From NCBI RefSeq assembly GCF_001625195.1, contig NC_054389.1, positions 8,676,520-8,740,519 of the forward strand: a DNA stretch of 64,000 bases, written 5' to 3'. This stretch comes from Drechmeria coniospora (lineage: Eukaryota; Ascomycota; Sordariomycetes; Hypocreales; Ophiocordycipitaceae). Every line of letters begins with the position of its first letter. Positions within the stretch are counted from its first letter, which is position 1. This document shows, piece after piece, positions 55,865 through 64,000 of the stretch. The notes beneath the pieces are model-generated. The model did not search any database. It was not told the origin of the DNA and was given only the letters and a program-made list of their open reading frames with translations. A program made the translations under genes and the position numbers.

Positions 55865-58800
55865 CTACTGAGACTCGGCGATGCGGCCCAAAATCTCTTG
55901 CCCGGTGCGTTTGACGATACCGCCCGTCACGGGCAGGTTGGTGCCGTTCTCGAGGTACAAATCGACCTCCCGGGCAGCCATGCGGCCTTCGTTGATACCC
56001 CTGGGTGGATGGTTAGTTAGCGGCCTTTGACCCCGGCGAGAAGGTGTGTGACAGGTAGACTTACCAGACAATCAGAGACTGTCCGCGACGAGCATCGCCC
56101 GCGGCAAAGACGCCGTCCAGGTTGGTGCAGTACTTTCCCGGCGGCGTCTTGACGTTCTTGCGAGCGTCCTTTTCAACCTCGTCACCGAGGACGCGCGCCT
56201 CGGGGCCGAGGAAGCCCATGGCGAGGAGGACGAGATCGGCGGGGAAGAACTGCTGCGAGCCGTCCAGCTTCTTCATGTCCCAACCTCCGCTGGGCGACTT
56301 CGTCCACTCCACGCGGATGGTGTTGATGCCCTTGACGTTGCCGCTGCCGTCGTCGGCAAACTCCTCCGACATGATGCAGTACTCGCGAGGGTCCTTGCCC
56401 GTGTGCTGGCGAACCTCCGTATGCCCGTAGTCGACCCGGTAAATGCGAGGCCACTGAGGCCAGGGGTTGTCGTTGGCACGCTCCGGCGGAGGCTGAGGCA
56501 GAAGCTCAAAGTTGGTCACGGACTTGGCACCATGGCGGACCGAGGTGCCGATGCAGTCGTTGCCGGTATCGCCACCGCCAATGACGACGACGTGCTTGCC
56601 CTTGGCGGAAATGTACGTCTCGTCGGCCAACTCGGAGTCGAGCAAGGACTTGGTGTTCTTGTGCAGGAACTCCATGGCGAAGTGGATGCCAGCCAGCTCG
56701 CGGCCCTTGATGGGCAGGTCACGAGCGACGGTGGCGCCGGTGGCGATGACGACGGCGTCGTTGCTGCTCCTCAGATCGTTCAGCGTCGGCTGACCGTCCT
56801 CCCCAATCGCCACCCCGGTGTGGAAGCGGATGCCTTCCGCCGCCATGAAGTCTGTACGACGCTTGACGACCCGCTTGTCCAGCTTCATGTTGGGGATTCC
56901 GTACATCAGCAGGCCGCCAAGACGATCGGCACGCTCGTAGAGAGTCACGCTGTGGCCGGCTCGGTTGAGCTGGTCGGCGCAGGCCAGACCGGCAGGCCCG
57001 GAGCCGATGATGGCGACCTTTTTGCCCGTGCGGACCTCGGGTGGCCGGGGAATCATCCAGCCCATCTCGAAGCCACGGTCGATGATTGCGCACTCAATCG
57101 ACTTGATGCCAACGGGCTCCTCGTTGATCCCCAGCACACAGGCACCCTCGCACGGGGCGGGACAGACACGGCCGGTGAACTCAGGAAAGTTGTTCGTCAT
57201 GAGGAGTCGGTTGAGCGCGTCCTTCCACTGGCCCGCAAATACCAACTCGTTCCATTTAGGGATAATGTTGGAGATTGGGCAGCCCGTCTCCGACTGACAG
57301 AAAGGAACGCCGCAGTCCATGCAACGAGCCGACTGGTACTTGAGCTCATCCTCGTCCAGGCGAGAGCTGAGCTCCGCCCAGTCCTTGGTTCGACTCGACG
57401 CCGAGCGGTACTTTTCGGAGCGCCGCGAGTACTTCATGAAGCCCTTGGTCTTGTCAAGGACGAGGGCGCGCTTCTTCTCCGCGGCATTGTCGCCAACAGC
57501 TTCCTCGATATCCTGCAGCTTCGGGGCCTTTGCCTTGTCGTCCTTGCCGTGCTTCACACCGGACACCGCAGGCAGGTTGTACTCGGCGCGCTTGGCGGCC
57601 GCGGCCTTGGAGGCCTCCTCCTCCAGAACGCGCTTGTAGTCGACGGGGAGGACCTTGACGAAACGAGGCAGCGCACGGTTGAAGTCGACCAGGATGCGGG
57701 CCGCCAGCTCGGACCCGGTGTAGTGATGGTGGTCCTCAATGAGTCCTCGAAGGTAGGCAATCTCCGCCGGGTCCTCGACGGGGCCGGCCTCCACCATCTC
57801 GGTGTTGAGCTTGCCGTGGAAGTCGCGATTTTTGTCGAGGACGTAGGCGATACCGCCCGACATGCCGGCCGCAAAGTTGCGGCCAGTATTCCCAAGAATG
57901 ACGATGCGACCGCCCGTCATGTACTCGCAGCCGTGGTCGCCGACGCCCTCGACGACGGCCGTGGCACCCGAGTTTCGGACGGCGAATCGCTCGGCGGCCA
58001 CGCCACGGAAGAAGCAAGTTCCCGTCGTGGCGCCGTACAAGCACACGTTGCCCACCAGAATGTTCTCCTCGGCCTTGAACACGGCGGAGCGAGGGGGGTA
58101 GACGATGAGGCGGCCACCGGACAGGCCTTTGCCGACGTAGTCGTTGCAATCACCCTCCAGCTCCAGGGTGACACCCGGGGCCAAGAAAGCGCCAAAGGAC
58201 TGGCCGGCGGAGCCCTTGATGTTGACGTGAACCGTGTCCAGCGGGAGGCCGGCCTCGCCGTATCGTTTGGAAATCTGGTACGAGAGTGACGTCCCCATGG
58301 CTCGATCGGTATTGATCACATCGCACTCGATTCTTGACGGGAGGCCCTTGTCCAGCGTCAATTCGGCCTCGGAAATCAGCTTGTTGTCGAGACGGACATA
58401 GAGCTTGTGGTCCTGCTTCCGCACGTTGAACGTGGCCACGCCGGGACGCAGCTTGTGGGCGGGCGTGAGCAGCAGCGACAGGTCGATGTTGGCCGTCTTC
58501 TTGGTCCTCAGGTCGTCCCTCACCCGGAGCACCTCGACATGGCCAACCATCTCGTTGATGGTGCGGAAGCCGAGCTGGGCCATGATGGCACGGAGCTCGT
58601 TGGCCACATAGTAGAAGAAGTTGATGACGTGCTCGGGGGTACCCTGGAACTTGGCTCGCAGGGCGGGATCCTGCGTCGCAATGCCGACGGGGCAGGTGTT
58701 CAGGTGGCATTTCCGCATGAAGACGCAGCCCATGGCGATGAGAGGAGCCGTGGCAAATCCCCACTCCTCGGCTCCCAGCAGGCAAGCGATGGCGACATCC

Positions 58801-61800
58801 CTGCCAGTCCTGAGCTGGCCGTCCGTCTGGACGACGACACGGCCACGAAGGTCGTTCAAAACCAGCGTCTGGTGCGTCTCCGCAAGACCAAGCTCCCAAG
58901 GAAGGCCGGCATACTTGATACCAGTCCAACGCGAGGCGCCGGTGCCACCGTCGTGACCGGATATGAGGATGTGGTCGGCCTTGGCCTTGGCGACACCGGA
59001 GGCGACGATGCCGACGCCGACTTCGGAGACAAGCTTCACCGAGACGCGTGATCGGGGGCTGGAGCACTTCAAATCGTAGATGAGCTGCTTCAGATCTTCG
59101 ATGGAGTAAATGTCATGATGGGGAGGGGGTGAGATGAGGCCGACGCCCGGAGTGGAGTGACGCGTGCGGGCGATGGACTTGGACACCTTGTGTCCCGGGA
59201 GCTCACCACCCTCTCCCGGCTTGGCGCCTTGGGCCATCTTGATTTGCAGCTCATCCGAGTCGGCCAGGTAGGCCGAGGTGACGCCGAAACGGCCGGAGGC
59301 GACCTGCTTGATGGCGGAGCGCATGGTGTCGCCGTTGGGCAAGCGCTGGGATCGCTCCGGATCCTCACCTCCCTCGCCGGTGTTGGATTTGCCGCCCAGC
59401 CGGTTCATGGCCACGGCGAGCGTCGAGTGAGACTCCATGGAGATGGATCCGTACGACATGGCACCGGTGCAGAAGCGTCGCACAATCTCCGTCCAAGGCT
59501 CCACCTGATCAATTGGCACGGGCGTGCAGTCCTCAAACTGAAAGTCCAACAGGCCACGCAGGGTGCAATTCTTGATCTGTTCGTACTCGGACTTGGAGTA
59601 GGCCTCGTACGACTTGTCGTTCTTGGTGCGGACGGCATCCTGGATGTTGGCGATGGCAGTTGGGTCGTTCACGTGGGGCTCGCCGCCGTCCCGCCAGTGG
59701 TACTCGCCCGACTCGGGAAGGCCCTTGATGCCGACCGTGTATCTCGAGGGAAAGCCGCGCTCGTGGAAGCGGAAAGCGTCCTCGGCGATCAGGTCAAAGG
59801 TGAGGCCTTGAATGCGCGAGGCCGTGCCCCGGAAGCAGCGCTCAACAACCGCCTCGTCGATGCCAAGGGCCTCGAAAATCTGGGCTCCCTTGTAGGAAGC
59901 AAGGGTCGAGATGCCCATCTTGCTCATGACTTTGAGGATGCCGCCGTCGCACGAGTGCTTGTAGTTGGCAATCAAGGCGTCGTCGGTGAGCTTCTTCTTG
60001 ATCAAGCGCTCTCGGTTCAGCTTGAGGACGCACTCCATGGCGAGGTAGGGGTTGACGGCATCGGCACCATAGCCGAGAAGCACACACATGTGGTGGACCT
60101 CCCGGGCTTCGGCCGTCTCGACGACGATGGCGGCCATCGATCGCCACTTGTTGCTCACGAGGTGGTGGTGCACCATGCCCGAGGCCAGCGCGGCCGAGAC
60201 GGGGACGCGGTCGGCGGACGTCTTGCGGTCCGACAGAACAATGATGCGGTCTCGCGCCTCAATGGCGGCGGTGGCTTGCTTGCAAATCTCATCGAGGTGG
60301 TCCAAGTATCCTTGGACTCCCCTGGACTTGGGGAAGGTCAAGTCGATGGTTTTGACCTTCCACTGAGGGTGGATGGAGGACATGCTGTTGACGGCGTTGA
60401 ACTCGGGGATGGACAGGATGGGGCTGGGGAGCATGAGGCGGCCGCACTGGGAGGAATCCATCTCCAGGAGGTTGCCCTGGGGGCCGACGTAACACTCGAG
60501 GGACATGACGATGGACTCTCGGATGGGGTCAATCGGCGGGTTCGTGACCTGGGCGAAGAGCTGGCGGAAGTAATCGTAGAGCAGGCGCGGCGACTGCGTC
60601 AGACACGCCAGAGGCGCATCGTTGCCCATGGAGCCCAGGGCTTCCTTCTCGTCGGCCGCCATGGGCGCAAGAAGCAAGCTGATCTGCTCGTAGGTATAGC
60701 CGAAGGAGAGCAGCAGAGGATCTTCCTGGAGGAGCGTGCCGTCAGGCTTCGCCGAGAGGTCGGCGGACGCCTCGAGGGTATCGAGAACTTTTGGCAGGGC
60801 GATGAGCTCGCGGTCGAGCCAAGAACGGAAATCGTGACGGCTCGAGACGGCTTCCTTGAGCTCCTTGTCATCGATGATACGGCCGGCTTGGGTGTCGACC
60901 AACAGCATTCGACCGGGCTGCAGTCGACCCTTCTGGACGACGGTCTCGGGCTCGACGGGGATGGTGCCGACCTCGGAGGCGCAGATGATGCGATCGTCGT
61001 CCATGACGTAGAAGCGACAGGGCCGCAGGCCATTCCGGTCCAGGTTGGCACCGCAGAAGCGGCCGTCGGCGAAGGTGAAGAGGGCGGGACCATCCCAAGG
61101 CTCCATCTGGCAAGCAGCCCACTCGTAGAAGGCGGCCTTTTTGGGGTCCATATCCTCGTTCCCTTGCCACGCCTCGGGCACCATGAGCATGACGGCCTCG
61201 GGTAGCGAGAGGACGCCGTTCATGGTGAGCAGCTCCAGGACGTTGTCGAAGGCGGCCGAGTCGGAACCGCCATCCTCGACGACGGGGTACATCAGCTCGA
61301 GCTCGTCCTTGAAGATGTCCGAGTGCATGACGCCCTCGCGAGCGCGCATCCAGTTCTTGTTGCCGCGCAACGTGTTGATCTCACCGTTGTGGGCGGCCCA
61401 GCGGAGTGGTTGGGCTCGGTCCCACGAAGGGAATGTGTTGGTGGAGAAGCGAGAGTGGACGAGGGCAAAGTGAGCCTCGTAGTCGGCGTTGACGAGGTCA
61501 TGGTAGTAGGAGTACACCTGGACCGGGGCGAGCTGGCCCTTGTAGACGATGTTCTTGTTCGACAGGGAGCAAAGATAGAACCAGTTCTTGAGGCCGATGG
61601 TGTGGGTGGCACGCTTGCGGAGGACGTACAGCTGGCGTTCGAAGAGCCTGTCGTCGAACTTGGCAGGGTCCGTCACCTCGGGCGCGTTGCCGTGGCCATA
61701 GGCCGAGGCGAGGACGACAAAGGGCTGAGCGATGGTGGGCTCGCGGGACTTGGCCGCAGGGCCGAGCAGGGTCGAGTCTACGGGAGGTCGCCGCCATCCC

Positions 61801-62361
61801 AAGACTCGCAAGCCCAGGGACTCGGCGACATCTTCCAGCTGTCTCTGGGACTCGGCGACCGTCTCCTCGTCGGGCTTGAAGAACAAGTTTCCGACGGCGT
61901 ACTGGCCGAGGGGGGGCAACTTGATGCCCTCTTCCTTTTCAAAGTTCTTGATGAAGAACCGGTGGGGGATCGAGGTCATGACGCCGGCACCGTCGCCGTC
62001 TCTCGCATCGGAGCCGACGGCTCCCCGATGGGTCATGTTACACAAGAGGTTGCGAGCATCGCTCACGATCTTGTGGCTCGCCTTGCCCTTGATGTGGCTG
62101 AGTCGACTCGGTTAGTTGGAAGAATCCGTCTCGAGCAAGTCTCGGTTTCGGACAGGGGCGACGCGCGACGTCAGTCACGTACCAAGCAAAGCCGACGCCG
62201 CAGGCATCCTTCTCGTAGGCCGGGTCATATAGACCCTGCTTCACCGGGAGGGCACCTGCCCAAGAATCATTGTTCTCGGTCTGGTAGTCGTAGGGGTTAT
62301 ATTCTTGCTGTTCAGCTTCGAAAGAGATTTGCCGGTCGTCGAAATCCTCGAGAAAGCCCAT
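55865..62361 (-). CDS. GLT1: NAD(P)H-dependent glutamate synthase (GOGAT)
   Basis: Exons 62361-62183, 62097-56065 and 56000-55865 give 2115 aa (yeast Glt1 is 2145). Introns are 85 and 64 bp. A propeptide of 53 residues precedes the catalytic Cys54 (YEKDACGVGFACHIKG) of the type 2 glutamine amidotransferase domain. The central and FMN-binding synthase domains follow (ISPPPHHDIYSIEDLKQLIY, ISGHDGGTGASRWTGIKYAG) with the 3Fe-4S cysteines in CVFMRKCHLNTCPVGIATQD. Then come the GXGXG beta-helix (DYVGKGLSGGRLIVYP) and a fused small subunit with CMDCGVPFCQSETGCPISN, dinucleotide folds GSGPAGLACADQL and GGGDTGNDCIGTSVRHG, and an FAD end GINEGRMAAREVD. It makes two glutamates from glutamine and 2-oxoglutarate using reduced pyridine nucleotide, completing ammonium assimilation together with glutamine synthetase. 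The alpha-beta fusion is usual for fungi. Choice of NADH as donor is from family knowledge. Confidence 0.97.
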
Positions 62362-62665
62362 GCTAGGCGAGGATTCGATGGACGGTACCGGTGAGGGAGG
62401 CGACGACGGGTGTGATTGGCCCCGTTGGCGGCCTGACGGCGGCGTGAGCGTGAGTGAATTGAGACGGGGGTGAGAGCAGCGCCAAGGGCTGCTCTGTAAC
62501 TGGTCTGTCTAGAAATAGGGAAAATATCAGCTTCGAGTCAGTCGGCGTCGGAAAGTTTGGTTGGCAAGGTAGAAGATAAGAGAGCGGTGGTGAAAGCATG
62601 GAGGGAAGGAGTGAGCATTGCTGGCAATCAGGGTAGCTGCCGCCGCCGCCGCCGCCGCCTCCGCC

Positions 62666-62698
<33 letters not shown>

Positions 62699-64000
62699 GC
62701 TGCCTGCTGGCCAGCAAGTACACTGGTCTTGTCTGGTTGCCGTACGTATAGTATAGTATAGGTGGTGTAAGTATCTGTCTGTACATGTACCTGCGACAAG
62801 GTACTATAGGTGGGCACTTGCACCTGTAGATAAGGCAGTGGGGGGGTGGGGGCCGTTTAGGGAAAGTCTGTCCTCCAGTGAGCGTCCAAGGAATCCTGAT
62901 GACGCTGGGATTTGGATTGTCGGCGCCAGCCGCCAGCGATGCCCCTCCATCGCAGGCTTTCGTACTGTAGCTGTCATTTCGGGACAGCCTCCACAGCACA
63001 GCTGGGTTTGTCGCGCCTCCTTTTTCTTCCGAGTCGATGCGGATGCGTGCCGTCGACATCAATCACCAGAAGGCCGAGGGGTCGATGTTCCGGATCGGCT
63101 CGCGAACAGAGCGCCGCCGGCGTCTATCACATCGGCCGATGCGAGGTTGCAGGGTGCAGGCCAGGTTGCATCTGCCGCCCAGCCAATGGCTGGGCTTCGG
63201 ATGGCAATCCTGCGGCAACGGAGATGCGACATCGGGGGGGCGCTGAGCATCGAGCACATGCTTTTTCCGCTCGCCTCTGACGTTGCTGCTCTCGTTTTCG
63301 TCTTGTTTTGCTGCCTTCCATGGTCCTGCCTCGTGACGACGCCGGACTGCATCAATCGCGCCGTCCGATTCATCCGACCGTTCTCGCCGACGCCTTTGCC
63401 GCCGAGAGAGCAAGGTACTGCCGAACGTGGCGGCAGGGCGACCCTTGCTTGCGTCGGCCATCTCGAGGCCCGCGGAGCAGCAACGGTATGCGATGGATGA
63501 CCATTCTCGAAGAAGCATGTGCGAGGCAAGTGCACCGCGGCAGAGGGAAGATGACGGGGCAAAGGTGCAACGAACGGGGAGGAAGTGCGACGTTCAGGCG
63601 CCTCCGGCAACGTACCAGTAGAATGTTCCGCTGATTTCGGTTCGAGAAGCAACGGGTCTCAAGGGGGCTCACTGCAGGATGATGGTGCAAGAGAGCAATG
63701 GTCGTAGTTCCAAAGGAGAGAAAGGCCAGCCAAGGAAGAGGGGGTGGGAGGCGAGCAGACTGACTTTTTATTTCGTTTGGGATGGGACGACCCCAGCAGG
63801 AGCAGTACGAGTACGAGCAGTGTACATGGAGCGTATCCGAGTACGAGTGCAAACGCTCCGTACTTAGTAGGCAACCTAGCTGCACTCGTACTCGATTCCA
63901 AGTACCATTACCACTAGCACCCCGAAATTTGGCAGGTACTTGTACAGATACCAAGGTACTCCGTACTGAACAGCGGCATTGGGTTGGGTGGTGGGCAGCC
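62362..64000. other. Upstream region of glutamate synthase, no gene supported
   Basis: Holds the promoter and leader of the glutamate synthase gene, a CGC/TGC trinucleotide tract (62641-62703) and, near the right edge, TACTCCGTA-type copies (63858-63864 partial, 63957-63965). Frames of up to 220 codons occur on both strands between 62838 and 63954, but none shows a domain, and they overlap each other freely. Confidence 0.5.
62641..62703 (+). repeat. Trinucleotide tract (CGC)n then (TGC)n
   Basis: About nine CGC-type triplets followed by about twelve TGC triplets with one TAC interruption, 280 bases upstream of the glutamate synthase start codon, possibly in its leader. Confidence 0.9.

Noticed and set aside
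56403..61205. Long plus-strand frames of 628 and 682 codons opposite glutamate synthase
   Set aside because: They are antisense shadows of a fully assigned, strongly conserved enzyme and have no recognisable motif.
62838..63954. Overlapping frames of 120-220 codons upstream of glutamate synthase
   Set aside because: Frames on both strands overlap, none has a domain or splice chain, and composition is simple GC-rich promoter sequence.

Overview
The window is nuclear DNA of a filamentous ascomycete. Short GT-AG introns, a very large siderophore NRPS, a Fot/pogo-type DNA transposon carrying repeat-induced-point-mutation-like C:G-to-T:A damage, an intron-containing tRNA and GC-rich codon use all fit a Sordariomycete, probably Hypocreales (the order is inferred). 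I see nine intact protein genes, one decayed kinase gene, one dead transposon and two tRNA genes. All exon joins were worked out by hand from splice signals and reading phase.

Layout. 781-15437 (+): a three-exon ferrichrome-type siderophore synthetase (sidC-like), 4842 aa, read as A-T-C-A-T-C-T-C-A-T-C-T-C-T-C. 15935-17484 (+): a broken SRPK-type protein kinase. 18362-19490 (+): the mitochondrial carrier YHM2. 20164-23403 (-): a nuclear-looking WD40 protein. 23404-28501: a 5-kb gene desert full of homopolymers, tandem arrays and a 9-base motif that forms 16-base palindromes. 28502-31265 (+): a secreted PA-domain subtilisin. 32250-32544 (-): tRNA-Asp and an intron-containing tRNA-Gly. 33037-34990 (-): a bZIP/DUF3425 transcription factor with a GC-AG intron. 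37415-40965 (-): nucleoporin Nic96 with a GLFG-rich N-terminus. 41907-44231 (-): an FGGY carbohydrate kinase. 45896-48868 (-): an unrecognised 809-aa protein built from five exons. 49526-51469: a Fot/pogo transposon with perfect 100-bp terminal inverted repeats and a dead transposase. 52368-54863 (-): a VTC polyphosphate-polymerase complex subunit. 55865-62361 (-): NADH/NADPH-dependent glutamate synthase (GOGAT).

The genes do not form one pathway. sidC stands without other siderophore genes in view. YHM2 (citrate/oxoglutarate exchange, NADPH supply), glutamate synthase (glutamate from oxoglutarate and glutamine) and sidC (whose ornithine-derived substrate comes from glutamate) touch connected metabolism, but they are not arranged as a cluster. 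The rest are housekeeping genes separated by intergenic stretches that carry the TACTCCGTA motif.
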